This document shows positions 8,823 through 17,829 of a stretch of DNA of 64,000 nt, one piece after another; position 1 is the stretch's first letter; the number at the start of each line of letters is the position of its first letter. The notes below the pieces were generated by a model that was not told the origin of the DNA, ran no database searches, and saw only the letters and a list, made by a program, of their open reading frames with translations. The DNA lies in contig CAYMDH010000013.1 in assembly GCA_964389205.1 (NCBI GenBank), positions 1 through 64,000 of the forward strand, read 5' to 3'. The stretch is from Leptobacterium sp964389205. Its GTDB lineage: Bacteria > Bacteroidota > Bacteroidia > Flavobacteriales > Flavobacteriaceae. The position numbers were made by a program, and so were the translations under genes.

Positions 8823-10097
8823 TCAATCAATAAATAAAGGTCGCTCGTTCATTAAAGCATGTACTTCTTCAGATAGTGTTGCTAAAATTTCTTCATTATC
8901 TACATTAAGAATTACCTTGTCTATTAAATTAACGATTGTTTCCATATCATTTTCTTTCAAACCTCTAGATGTAATGGCTGGAGTTCCTATTCGTATTCCG
9001 CTAGTAACAAAAGGTGATTTATCATCAAAAGGAACCATATTTTTATTTACTGTAATTTCTGCTTTTCCTAATGCTTCTTCTGCTTGTTTTCCAGAAACTC
9101 CTTTATTACGCAAATCAATTAACATCATATGATTATCAGTACCTCCGCTAATAACATCATATCCTCTATTCACAAATGCATTAGCCATAGCTTGTGCATT
9201 CTTTTTAACCTGAATTGTATACTTTAAGAATGTATCAGACAATGCTTCACCAAAAGCAATTGCTTTAGCCGCTATAATGTGCTCTAAAGGACCTCCTTGA
9301 TTTCCTGGAAAAACAGCACTATCAAGTAATGATGACATTTTTCTAAGGTTTCCATTTTTCAACTTTATCCCAAAAGGATTATCAAAATCTTCTCCCATCA
9401 TTATCAAACCTCCTCTTGGTCCTCTTAGTGTTTTATGTGTGGTTGTTGTTACAATATGGCAATGTGGCATTGGATCATTCAATAATCCTTTAGCTATTAA
9501 ACCTGATGGATGTGAGATATCAGCAAATAAAATAGCGTCAACACTATCTGCTATTATTCTAAATCTTTTAAAATCTATATCTCTAGAATATGCGGATGCA
9601 CCTGCTATAATCATTTTTGGTTGTTCTGCCTTAGCTATTTCTTGAATTTTATCATAATCAAGTACTCCTGTATCTTTTTCTACTCCATAGAAAACAGGAT
9701 TGTATAAACGACCAGAAAAGTTTACTGGAGAACCATGAGTTAAATGTCCTCCGTGTGATAAATCAAAGCCTAAAATTTTGTCTCCAGGTTTAAGGCAAGC
9801 TGCATACACTGCTGTATTAGCTTGAGATCCACTATGTGGTTGTACATTTACCCATGCAGCTCCAAACAAAGCTTTCGCTCTTTCAATAGCAATACTCTCT
9901 ACTTCATCTACAACTTCACAACCTCCATAATATCGTTTCCCAGGGTATCCTTCTGCATATTTATTGGTAAGAACAGATCCTGCAGCTTCCATTACCTGGT
10001 CACTAACAAAATTTTCTGATGCTATCAATTCTAGCCCACCTGTTTGTCTTTCTTTTTCTGCTTGGATCAATTCAAAAATTTGTTCGTCTCGTTGCAT
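8823..10097 (-). CDS. glyA: serine hydroxymethyltransferase
   Basis: A full-length 424-aa PLP enzyme that interconverts serine and glycine with tetrahydrofolate, supplying one-carbon units. The family hallmarks are present: LIASENFVS, YAEGYPGKRYYGGC, the PLP-binding lysine in TTTTHKTLRGPRGG, and the HMMLIDLR segment near the C terminus. It is transcribed alone, convergent with the upstream lipoprotein and divergent from fahA, with about 196 bases between the two start codons. Confidence 0.97.
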   Translation of the reverse strand: MQRDEQIFELIQAEKERQTGGLELIASENFVSDQVMEAAGSVLTNKYAEGYPGKRYYGGCEVVDEVESIAIERAKALFGAAWVNVQPHSGSQANTAVYAACLKPGDKILGFDLSHGGHLTHGSPVNFSGRLYNPVFYGVEKDTGVLDYDKIQEIAKAEQPKMIIAGASAYSRDIDFKRFRIIADSVDAILFADISHPSGLIAKGLLNDPMPHCHIVTTTTHKTLRGPRGGLIMMGEDFDNPFGIKLKNGNLRKMSSLLDSAVFPGNQGGPLEHIIAAKAIAFGEALSDTFLKYTIQVKKNAQAMANAFVNRGYDVISGGTDNHMMLIDLRNKGVSGKQAEEALGKAEITVNKNMVPFDDKSPFVTSGIRIGTPAITSRGLKENDMETIVNLIDKVILNVDNEEILATLSEEVHALMNERPLFID

Positions 10098-10293
10098 TTT
10101 AATTATAGTTTAAAGCATCTAATGATAGTGCGAAATTATGAAAAAACACTTAATTGATAGCCTTAATTTTTTAAACATACTAACATTTTTTTCACATTAA
10201 AATAGCGCCTTGCTAAACTTTAAAAATTGTATTAAAAAGTTACTATTAAAAGCTATTATTTCATAATATTGTATAGAACTTAAATCCAAAGCC

Positions 10294-11583
10294 ATGCCAG
10301 ACACAACCAATAATCCAGACAGAAAAACGTGGTTACACGTAGACGCTAATTCAGATTTTCCAATTCAAAACATTCCTTTCGGAGTTTTTTTAACTCGAGA
10401 TGATATTATTACGATAGGCACTAGAATTGGAAATTATGCTATAGATTTAGGTGCGTTGCACCAATTAGGATACTTTGATGAGATACCATTAACAGACGAT
10501 ATTTTTCTTCAAGATACTTTAAATGATTTTATCTCTGATGGAAAGAAAACATGGCGGTTGGTAAGGAATAGAATTGGAGATATTTTTGATATAAATAACT
10601 CTGCATTAAAAGAAAATGATAAACACAGAGACATTGTGTTGTTTACATTAGATGAAATTGAAATGCAGCTTCCAGTACAAATAGGAGATTATACAGATTT
10701 TTACTCAAGTAAAGAACATGCAACCAATGTAGGAACCATGTTTAGAGATCCGGATAATGCGTTATTACCTAATTGGTTACACATTCCTGTAGGTTATCAT
10801 GGTAGAAGCTCTACAATTATACCTTCAGGAATACCAGTTCATAGACCCATAGGTCAAACTGCACCTATTCAAGGAACATCTCCTATTTTTGGAGCTTCAA
10901 AAATGGTTGACTTTGAATTAGAAATGGCTTTTATAACCACAGATGCAAATGTGATGGGAGAGCCCATTAATATAGAAGAGGCTGAAGATTATATTTTTGG
11001 AATGGTTTTATTCAATGACTGGAGTGCAAGAGATATTCAAAAATGGGAATATGTGCCATTGGGGCCTTTCCTATCCAAAAGCTTTGCTTCTTCTATTTCT
11101 CCTTGGATTGTTACTATGGATGCTTTGAAGCCTTTTAAGGTAGAAGGTGTTAAACAAGAACCAACACCTCTTCCTTATCTTCAATACAAAGGGAAAAAGA
11201 ATTATAATATACATTTAGAAGTAGCTATTACTCCTGAAAATGGAGAAGCCGTCACAGTTGCAAAATCAAATTTTAAGTATATGTATTGGAACATGGCTCA
11301 ACAATTAGCACACCATACTATAAATGGATGCAAGGTAAATAGTGGTGATTTGATGGGTAGTGGTACTATTTCTGGACCAACGCCAGATTCATATGGCTCA
11401 ATGTTAGAGCTCAGCTGGAGAGGTGAACGGTCTATTAAAATGAAAGATGGTACAGAGCGAAAGTTTATTAATGATAATGATACTGTAACTATGAAAGGGT
11501 ATTGTTCAAACGATAATATTCGAATTGGATTTGGAGAGGTTAATACAAAACTTTTACCTTCAATTACCATTGAAAAAAAATAA
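10294..11583 (+). CDS. fahA: fumarylacetoacetase
   Basis: A 429-aa enzyme of the last step of tyrosine and homogentisate degradation; it splits 4-fumarylacetoacetate into fumarate and acetoacetate. The N-terminal beta domain (PFGVFLTRDD) and the catalytic domain are both present. Motifs seen are DYTDFYSSKEHATNVG, GYHGRSST, a metal-binding DFELEMAF and FNDWSARDIQ. The length matches the eukaryotic-type fumarylacetoacetase family. No other tyrosine catabolism gene lies in the window. Confidence 0.96.
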   Translation: MPDTTNNPDRKTWLHVDANSDFPIQNIPFGVFLTRDDIITIGTRIGNYAIDLGALHQLGYFDEIPLTDDIFLQDTLNDFISDGKKTWRLVRNRIGDIFDINNSALKENDKHRDIVLFTLDEIEMQLPVQIGDYTDFYSSKEHATNVGTMFRDPDNALLPNWLHIPVGYHGRSSTIIPSGIPVHRPIGQTAPIQGTSPIFGASKMVDFELEMAFITTDANVMGEPINIEEAEDYIFGMVLFNDWSARDIQKWEYVPLGPFLSKSFASSISPWIVTMDALKPFKVEGVKQEPTPLPYLQYKGKKNYNIHLEVAITPENGEAVTVAKSNFKYMYWNMAQQLAHHTINGCKVNSGDLMGSGTISGPTPDSYGSMLELSWRGERSIKMKDGTERKFINDNDTVTMKGYCSNDNIRIGFGEVNTKLLPSITIEKK

Positions 11584-11708
11584 ACTCTTTATTTTTTTAT
11601 TAACTATAAATTATTGATAAACACATGTTTTACATATTATTAGCGTTATTCATAAATATTTTGGCATCAGAATTGATTTATTCCCCCAATAAACCAAACC
11701 CAACTAGT

Positions 11709-12893
11709 ATGAAAAAAATAATACTCTCTTTATGCGTTCTTAGCATATTATTAGCTTGTAATAGTGCTAAACGATCTCAGAAAGCTCTTAATACTGGTAA
11801 TTATAGTGCTAGTATTAATATTGCTTTAAATAAGTTAAAGAATAATAAAACCAGAAAAGGGAATCAAGTTTATATATATCAACTTGAAGAAGCTTATGAA
11901 AAAATAACAAGTAGAGATTTAGAAAAAATCATTTTTTTATTAAAAGACAATAACCCTGCTAATCTTGAAAATATTTATAATACGTATTTAAGTTTGCGAA
12001 ATAGACAAGAACTTATAAAACCTTTACTCCCACTTTATTTAAATGAGGAAAATAGGCAAGCTGTATTTAAATTTGAAGATTATAATAATCAAATAGTAAC
12101 TACTAAAACTAAGTTATCAAATTATCTTTATGGCAATGCATCGTCTTTATTGACTAGTAGTAGAAATAAGTTAGATTATAGAAAAGCATACAGAGATTTC
12201 AATTATTTAAACGATATAAACCCTGGCTTTAAAGATGTCAATGTAAAAATGCAAACAGCACATCAAAAAGGAATAGATTTTATCAAGGTAGCTTTATATA
12301 ATGATTCGCAAGTAATTATTCCTGAGCGTTTGGAGAATGAAATGCTAAATTTCAACACCTATGGTATAAACGATCTTTGGACAGTCTATCATAATAATCC
12401 TCAAAATGAAATCAATTATGATTATGAGATGGAGCTTGCTTTTAAAGAAATTAATATTTCTCCTGAACAAATAAGAGAAAAAGAAATTGTTAAAGAGAAA
12501 TTGATTAAAGATGGATGGAAGTACTTGTATAATAAAGAAGGGGATATTGTAAAAGATAGTTTAGGCAATAGAATAAAAGTTGATAAATTTAAAAAAGTAC
12601 ATTGTACATTGTATGAGTTTACTCAATTTAAAGCAGTACAAGTAACTGGGAATGTAATTTATAAAAATTTAGAAACGAAGCAAGTTTTAAATTCATATCC
12701 TATAGGTAGTGAATTTGTTTTTGAGCATTACTTCGCAGATTATGATGGTGATAAAAGAGCTCTTGATGACACTTATTTACCATTATTAAACGCCGAAGAA
12801 GTAGCTTTCCCTACTAATGAACAAATGGTCTATGATGCAGGAGAAGATTTAAAAAAACGACTCAAAAGCATTGTCAAAAAACATACATTTTAG
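11709..12893 (+). CDS. conserved lipoprotein of unknown function
   Basis: A 394-aa protein when started at ATG 11709. That start gives a clean lipoprotein signal peptide (lipobox LLAC, Cys17), whereas the 28 codons before it would bury the signal. The mature part is rich in Lys, Asn and helices, with a TPR-like early segment (repeated pairing of short helices, 'RSQKALNTGNYSASINIALNKL'). A C-terminal beta domain follows, with 'VTGNVIYKNLETKQVLNSYPIGSEFVFEH'. It resembles uncharacterised flavobacterial lipoproteins. No catalytic motif is visible. Confidence 0.6.
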   Translation: MKKIILSLCVLSILLACNSAKRSQKALNTGNYSASINIALNKLKNNKTRKGNQVYIYQLEEAYEKITSRDLEKIIFLLKDNNPANLENIYNTYLSLRNRQELIKPLLPLYLNEENRQAVFKFEDYNNQIVTTKTKLSNYLYGNASSLLTSSRNKLDYRKAYRDFNYLNDINPGFKDVNVKMQTAHQKGIDFIKVALYNDSQVIIPERLENEMLNFNTYGINDLWTVYHNNPQNEINYDYEMELAFKEINISPEQIREKEIVKEKLIKDGWKYLYNKEGDIVKDSLGNRIKVDKFKKVHCTLYEFTQFKAVQVTGNVIYKNLETKQVLNSYPIGSEFVFEHYFADYDGDKRALDDTYLPLLNAEEVAFPTNEQMVYDAGEDLKKRLKSIVKKHTF

Positions 12894-12913
12894 AATTCTA
12901 TATAGAATATTCT

Positions 12914-13300
12914 TTATATCAATTCTTTTAATTTATCTGCTTGAATATTACTATGCGAAGTATGATATACTATTTTCCCTTTGCTAAAAACTAGTAATTG
13001 AGGGCTTTCGTGCCATACATTAAAACGTGAAGCAATTTCATTAGAAATATCTCTGTTGTTAAGTAAATCTAGAAAGTACAATTTTACTTGATCATTCTCA
13101 AGATCAAAATCATTTTCAAATCCTTTCAATACCATTCTACTAATTCCACATCTTGTACTGTGTTTAAAAACAGCAATTGTCTGTTCTTTACTTTCCGTTA
13201 CAATAGTGTCTAATTGATCTATACTCGTTAAAGCCGTCCAATTTACTTTAGAATTATCTGCGGCACTACCACCGCTCATTAATCTATCAAACAATCCCAT
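12914..13300 (-). CDS. ytxJ: bacillithiol system redox-active protein YtxJ
   Basis: A 128-aa thioredoxin-fold monocysteine protein. The active site reads STRCGISRM, the CG-type motif of YtxJ/DUF2847 proteins, which are proposed to reduce mixed disulfides between proteins and bacillithiol. The trailing 'ESPQLLVFSKGK' fits the cis-proline region of the fold. Its presence suggests that the organism makes bacillithiol. It is followed on the same strand by the DUF1348 gene upstream, with only 6 bases between them, so the pair is probably one transcript. Confidence 0.85.
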   Translation of the reverse strand: MGLFDRLMSGGSAADNSKVNWTALTSIDQLDTIVTESKEQTIAVFKHSTRCGISRMVLKGFENDFDLENDQVKLYFLDLLNNRDISNEIASRFNVWHESPQLLVFSKGKIVYHTSHSNIQADKLKELI

Positions 13301-13306
13301 TTTACT

Positions 13307-13723
13307 TTATTTTAATTTTCTTTCAGATTCCTTAATCGGTAAATCATTTATACTTGCATATCTTTTTTCCATAAGACCGTGCTTATTAAACTCCCAGTTT
13401 TCATTTCCATAAGCCCTAAACCATTGTCCAGATGTATTGCGGTATTCATATTCAAAACGTACTGCTATTTTGTTATCAGTGTGTGCCCAATATTCTTTTT
13501 TTAATTTATAATCGAGCTCTTTTTCCCATTTGTTTTCTAAGAATTTTTGAACATCTGCTCTCCCATTAACAAATATATCTCTGTTTCTCCATTCTGTATC
13601 CTCTGTATAAGCCATCGAAACTTTTTGAGGATTTTTTGAATTCCACCCATCTTCTGCAGTTTGAATTTTTTGTTTTGCAGTTGCTTCAGTGAATGGCGGA
13701 AAAGGTGGTTTTTGTTCTATCAT
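13307..13723 (-). CDS. DUF1348 (NTF2-like) family protein
   Basis: A 138-aa protein when started at ATG 13723; a TTG five codons earlier is possible but less likely. It is a single alpha/beta cone-shaped NTF2-like domain with the DUF1348 pattern: AEDGWNSKNPQ, YTEDTEWRNRD, KLKKEYWAH, and AVRFEYEY followed by WFRAYGNENWEF. The function is unknown; members are often called nuclear transport factor 2 family proteins. It is probably co-transcribed with ytxJ. Confidence 0.75.
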   Translation of the reverse strand: MIEQKPPFPPFTEATAKQKIQTAEDGWNSKNPQKVSMAYTEDTEWRNRDIFVNGRADVQKFLENKWEKELDYKLKKEYWAHTDNKIAVRFEYEYRNTSGQWFRAYGNENWEFNKHGLMEKRYASINDLPIKESERKLK

Positions 13724-13794
13724 AATTATAAACTTCAAAATAAACAGTCGCTTTATAAAAGAGCACCTTACATCTGTAATCTATGCAAAAATAC

Positions 13795-13839
13795 GTCATT
13801 TTGTCTTTAAAAACACTATAAAACAAGTCATTTTGTCTT
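13795..13839 (+). promoter_or_regulatory. duplicated 13-bp motif upstream of clpB
   Basis: The sequence GTCATTTTGTCTT occurs twice in direct orientation, at 13795-13807 and 13827-13839, offset by 32 bases (about three helical turns). The second copy ends 49 bases before the clpB start. Each copy itself contains two GTC half-sites five bases apart. The placement suggests a regulator or sigma-factor site for heat-shock control; no CIRCE-type inverted repeat is present. Confidence 0.45.
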
Positions 13840-13888
13840 ATGATTTGTATTGGAATAACTATTGACTTAAAATCAAAAAAAGAATATT

Positions 13889-16489
13889 ATGAATTTAAAT
13901 AATTTCACTATAAAATCACAAGAGTCTATACAACAAGCACAACAAATAGCGCAAACGTATGGACATCAACAAATAGAAAATGAACATGTTTTTAAAGCAA
14001 TTTCAGAAATAGATGAAAATGTACTGCCCTATATTCTTAAAAAGTTAAGCATTAATACTACATTACTTCAGCAAATTCTAGATAGTACTTTAAGTAGTTT
14101 TTCAAAAGTTTCGGGAGGAGAAATTATGTTTTCCAGAGGTGCTGGGGCTATGCTTAATGAAGCAAATGGTATCGCTAAAAAAATGAATGATGACTTTGTA
14201 TCTATAGAACATTTGTTACTGGCCATTTTAAAATCAAAAAGTAAAATTGCTCAAATTTTAAAAGATCAAGGAATACAATACGAAGAATTTAGAAAGATAA
14301 TTATAGAATTGCGTAAGGGGGAGAATGTTACATCTACCAGTGCAGAAGATACTTATAACTCTTTAAATAAATATGCTAAGAATTTAAATGAACTAGCCGG
14401 TAATGGGAAGTTAGATCCTGTCATTGGACGAGATGAAGAAATACGACGTATTCTTCAAATACTATCGCGCAGAACAAAAAATAATCCTATGCTAGTTGGA
14501 GAACCTGGCGTTGGAAAAACAGCCATCGCTGAAGGACTTGCCCATCGTATCGTTCAAGGAGATATTCCTGAAAATCTAAAGGAAAAGCAAATTTATTCTT
14601 TAGATATGGGAGCTTTAATTGCTGGGGCCAAATATAAAGGTGAATTTGAAGAACGCTTAAAAGCTGTTATCAAAGAAGTTACAACATCAGATGGGGCTAT
14701 TGTACTATTTATAGATGAAATACACACATTAGTAGGTGCTGGAGGAGGGCAAGGAGCTATGGATGCTGCTAATATTTTAAAACCTGCTTTGGCAAGAGGT
14801 GAATTAAGAGCCATAGGCGCTACTACGTTAGATGAATACCAAAAATACTTTGAAAAAGATAAAGCACTTGAGCGTCGTTTTCAAAAAGTGATGGTAGATG
14901 AACCTGACAATGAAAGTGCTATATCCATTTTAAGGGGGATTAAAGAAAAATATGAAGCGCACCATAAAGTGAGGGTAAAAGATGAAGCCATTATAGCTGC
15001 TGTAGAATTGTCGCAACGTTATATAACTAATCGATTTTTGCCAGATAAGGCTATCGATTTAATAGACGAAGCGGCTTCAAAATTGCGTATGGAAATCAAT
15101 TCTAAACCTGAAGAACTTGATGTTTTAGATAGAAAGGTAATGCAGTTAGAGATCGAAATTGAAGCAATTAAACGAGAAAAGGATCAAAATAAATTAAAAT
15201 TGTTGAATACAGACCTTGCAAATTTTAAAGAAGAGAGAAATGAATTATTCACAAAATGGCAAGGTGAAAAAGAATTGGTAGATACAATTCAAAGCACTAA
15301 AGAAACTATAGAGAATTATAAATTAGAAGCAGATAGAGCAGAACGAGACGGAGATTATGGAAAAGTTGCTGAGCTGCGATATGGAAAAATAGAAGAAACA
15401 GAAGAGCGTTTAAATACACTTCAAACAACATTATTAAATCGATCGGAAGATTCATTAATCAAAGAAGAAGTTACTAATGAAGATATTGCCGAAGTAATAG
15501 CAAAATGGACAGGAATTCCAGTAACTAAAATGGTACAAAGCGAACGCGAAAAACTTTTAGTTTTAGAAAAAGAGCTGCACAAGCGAGTAATTGGACAAGA
15601 TGAAGCTATTGAAGCTGTTTCTGATGCAATTAGAAGAAGTAGAGCTGGTTTGCAAGATGAGAAACGTCCTGTTGGATCTTTCTTATTTCTGGGAACAACT
15701 GGAGTTGGTAAAACAGAACTGGCAAAAGCATTAGCAGCATATTTATTTGATGACGATACAGCTATGACTCGAATAGATATGAGTGAATATCAAGAAAGAC
15801 ACTCGGTAAGTCGTTTGATAGGGGCTCCTCCTGGTTATGTAGGGTACGATGAAGGAGGGCAACTTACAGAAGCGGTACGACGCAAACCGTATTCTGTAGT
15901 TTTACTAGATGAAATAGAAAAAGCACATCCAGATACATTTAATATTTTATTACAGGTATTAGATGAAGGACATTTAACCGATAATAAAGGGAGAATTGCA
16001 GATTTTAAAAATACGATCATCATTATGACTAGTAACATAGGTAGTAGCATTATACAAGATACTTTTGAAGCTGTTAAGGATGTAGATAGTGCTATGGAGG
16101 TATCTAAGGTAGAAGTTTTAAGCTTATTAAAAAAGACTGTACGCCCAGAATTCTTAAATAGAATTGATGATATAGTGATGTTTACGCCTTTAAACCTTGA
16201 TAATATTAATGAGATTGTACGATTACATTTAAAAAACATATCGCAAACAGTATCTAAACAACTGATTACTATAGATGCTACCAATGAGGCCATAATATAC
16301 CTTTCAAAAAAAGGATTTGACCCTCAATTTGGTGCTAGGCCAGTTAAAAGAGTGTTACAAAAAGAAATACTTAACGCGCTCTCCAAAGAAATCTTGGGCG
16401 GAAAAATTACTACAGATAGTATTATTTTACTCGATGAATTTGATGATAAATTGGTTTTTAGAAATCAAACCAGTTTAATAGAAAATTAA
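13889..16489 (+). CDS. clpB: ATP-dependent chaperone ClpB
   Basis: A full-length 866-aa class 1 Hsp100 disaggregase that works with DnaK to resolubilise aggregated proteins. In order it has the Clp N-terminal domain (residues 1-145), AAA+ domain 1 with GEPGVGKT and FIDEIH, the long coiled-coil middle domain (about 400-525), AAA+ domain 2 with GTTGVGKT and LLDEIEKAH, and the C-terminal D2-small domain. The pore loop YKGEFEER in D1 and GYVGYDEGG in D2 are intact. A strong hairpin terminator follows. Confidence 0.98.
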   Translation: MNLNNFTIKSQESIQQAQQIAQTYGHQQIENEHVFKAISEIDENVLPYILKKLSINTTLLQQILDSTLSSFSKVSGGEIMFSRGAGAMLNEANGIAKKMNDDFVSIEHLLLAILKSKSKIAQILKDQGIQYEEFRKIIIELRKGENVTSTSAEDTYNSLNKYAKNLNELAGNGKLDPVIGRDEEIRRILQILSRRTKNNPMLVGEPGVGKTAIAEGLAHRIVQGDIPENLKEKQIYSLDMGALIAGAKYKGEFEERLKAVIKEVTTSDGAIVLFIDEIHTLVGAGGGQGAMDAANILKPALARGELRAIGATTLDEYQKYFEKDKALERRFQKVMVDEPDNESAISILRGIKEKYEAHHKVRVKDEAIIAAVELSQRYITNRFLPDKAIDLIDEAASKLRMEINSKPEELDVLDRKVMQLEIEIEAIKREKDQNKLKLLNTDLANFKEERNELFTKWQGEKELVDTIQSTKETIENYKLEADRAERDGDYGKVAELRYGKIEETEERLNTLQTTLLNRSEDSLIKEEVTNEDIAEVIAKWTGIPVTKMVQSEREKLLVLEKELHKRVIGQDEAIEAVSDAIRRSRAGLQDEKRPVGSFLFLGTTGVGKTELAKALAAYLFDDDTAMTRIDMSEYQERHSVSRLIGAPPGYVGYDEGGQLTEAVRRKPYSVVLLDEIEKAHPDTFNILLQVLDEGHLTDNKGRIADFKNTIIIMTSNIGSSIIQDTFEAVKDVDSAMEVSKVEVLSLLKKTVRPEFLNRIDDIVMFTPLNLDNINEIVRLHLKNISQTVSKQLITIDATNEAIIYLSKKGFDPQFGARPVKRVLQKEILNALSKEILGGKITTDSIILLDEFDDKLVFRNQTSLIEN

Positions 16490-16513
16490 AAATAATATAG
16501 AATCCTTACTAAC

Positions 16514-16545
16514 AACCCTTTAACTATATAATCAGTTAAGGGGTT
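16514..16545 (+). terminator. intrinsic terminator of clpB
   Basis: A 12-bp stem pairs 16514-16525 (AACCCTTTAACT) with 16534-16545 (AGTTAAGGGGTT), with one G-U wobble and an 8-base loop, followed by T residues. It lies 24 bases after the clpB stop. Confidence 0.75.
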
Positions 16546-16554
16546 TTAAATATT

Positions 16555-16568
16555 ATACTATTTAGTAT
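16555..16568 (+). promoter_or_regulatory. candidate TetR operator in front of the tetR gene
   Basis: The palindrome ATACT-ATTT-AGTAT is centred about 42 bases before the regulator's start codon. It shares its arm and spacer lengths, and most bases, with the palindrome ahead of the downstream thioesterase gene, giving a common pattern ATACY-N4-RGTAT. This supports autoregulation. Confidence 0.45.
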
Positions 16569-16603
16569 TTTTTATTTATATTTATATTATAATTATATTC
16601 ATT

Positions 16604-17200
16604 ATGCTTAGTAAAGCTCAAAAAACCACTCAATTTATAATAGAAACCGTAGCTCCTATCTTTAATAGAAACGGATATGCTGCTACCAGTATGAATGATT
16701 TAACAGAAGCAACTGGATTAACTAAAGGAGCGCTTTATGGCAATTTCAAGAATAAAGAAGAATTGGCACTTGCTGCTCTAAATTATAATATTAAAAAATT
16801 ACTTGAAAAGATTGAAAGTAAATTGATTACCTCTCAATCGCCCATCCAAAAATTATTTATATTAACTAATTTTTATCGCTATTATGATGATTATAGCAGA
16901 GACTTAGGTGGATGCCCCATTTTAAATATTGGTATAGATGCAAATAATCAACATGAAATTCTCATTGACAGAATAAAATATGTGATTTTAAAAATGCAAA
17001 CTGGCATCGCATCTATAATAGATGAAGGAAAAACAACTAATGAAATAAAAATTACTGTAAATTCTATGATGTATGCCAAGCGTATTTTTTCAATGATTGA
17101 AGGCGCTATGTTTATAGCATATACAATGAAAGATAACGATTATTTAAAAGATATGATGAATCATATAGATCAAATGATTATTAGAGAATTGAAAAGTTGA
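16604..17200 (+). CDS. TetR/AcrR family transcriptional regulator
   Basis: A 198-aa protein with an N-terminal helix-turn-helix of the TetR type (residues about 10-57): ETVAPIFNRNGYAATSMNDLTEATGLTKGALYGNFKNKEELALAAL. The C-terminal ligand-binding half contains a 'DLGGCPILNIG' segment typical of AcrR-like members. It is probably a repressor. It is followed after 42 bases by a thioesterase gene, and each of the two genes has a similar palindrome near its start. The two probably form a small regulatory unit responding to an acyl or hydrophobic ligand (inference). Confidence 0.9.
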   Translation: MLSKAQKTTQFIIETVAPIFNRNGYAATSMNDLTEATGLTKGALYGNFKNKEELALAALNYNIKKLLEKIESKLITSQSPIQKLFILTNFYRYYDDYSRDLGGCPILNIGIDANNQHEILIDRIKYVILKMQTGIASIIDEGKTTNEIKITVNSMMYAKRIFSMIEGAMFIAYTMKDNDYLKDMMNHIDQMIIRELKS

Positions 17201-17215
17201 TTTTTATCAAAAAAT

Positions 17216-17229
17216 ATACCGAAAGGTAT
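17216..17229 (+). promoter_or_regulatory. candidate TetR operator overlapping the thioesterase promoter
   Basis: A perfect inverted repeat, ATACC-GAAA-GGTAT, lies between the regulator and thioesterase genes. Its right arm overlaps TATTTATG (17227-17234), a one-mismatch version of the -7 element TAnnTTTG, so a bound repressor would block transcription of the thioesterase gene. Confidence 0.5.
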
Positions 17230-17242
17230 TTATGTGCAAAAC

Positions 17243-17722
17243 ATGGAAAAGCTATTAAAAATTACAGAAAATAAAGCTCTTATTAGATTTCAAGACTGTG
17301 ACCCGTTTAATCATCTAAATAATAGTAAATATTTAGATTACTTTATGAATGCCAGAGAAGATCAAATAGCAAAACATTACAATTTAAATATTTATACATA
17401 TGCACAAGAAACAGGAAATAGTTGGGTAGTTGGAAATCATCAAATAGCGTATTTAAGACCTGCTCTCCTTATGGAAACTATAACTATAGATTCTCAACTT
17501 TTTGAATATTCAGATACCAATCTATATGTTGAATTACGAATGTGGAACAAAGAAAAAACTGAACTAAAAGCTGTATTATGGAGTATGTTTACGCACTATA
17601 ATTTGTTATCAAAAAAAAGAGTTTCTCATGAAAATAAATTAATGAAATTATTTGGAGCTATTAAGCATCCTGTTGACACTAATAATTTCCATGAACGCAT
17701 CGCAGTTTTAAAAAACCTTTAG
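17243..17722 (+). CDS. acyl-CoA thioesterase (hotdog fold)
   Basis: A 159-aa hotdog-fold protein with the RFQDCDPFNHLNNSKYLDYFMNARED segment, which carries the catalytic Asp and the HxNN-type motif of 4HBT-like thioesterases. I prefer ATG at 17243 because a promoter-like element ends at 17234, which would give a nearly leaderless mRNA; GTG at 17234 is the alternative. The gene is under a TetR-operator-like palindrome and ends at a hairpin terminator. It may adjust acyl-CoA pools in response to the ligand of the adjacent TetR (inference). Confidence 0.8.
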   Translation: MEKLLKITENKALIRFQDCDPFNHLNNSKYLDYFMNAREDQIAKHYNLNIYTYAQETGNSWVVGNHQIAYLRPALLMETITIDSQLFEYSDTNLYVELRMWNKEKTELKAVLWSMFTHYNLLSKKRVSHENKLMKLFGAIKHPVDTNNFHERIAVLKNL

Positions 17723-17780
17723 AGCATTAAATAACTGAAGTACTAGCATATATTCGTTATTTAATTATTAATTTGACACG

Positions 17781-17807
17781 AGCCGGATCTCATTATGAAA
17801 TCCGGTT
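17781..17807 (+). terminator. intrinsic terminator after the thioesterase gene
   Basis: A stem of CCGGAT (17783-17788) and ATCCGG (17800-17805), extended by a G-T and an A-T pair, is followed directly by a T run. It lies in the gap between two convergent genes. Confidence 0.75.
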
Positions 17808-17829
17808 TTTTTATTATTCATGAAATATT

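Noticed and set aside
12895..12908. Perfect 14-bp palindrome ATTCTATATAGAAT between two convergent genes
   Set aside because: It is very AT-rich and short, with no loop suitable for a terminator and no second copy found; more likely a chance palindrome overlapping the end of the lipoprotein gene.
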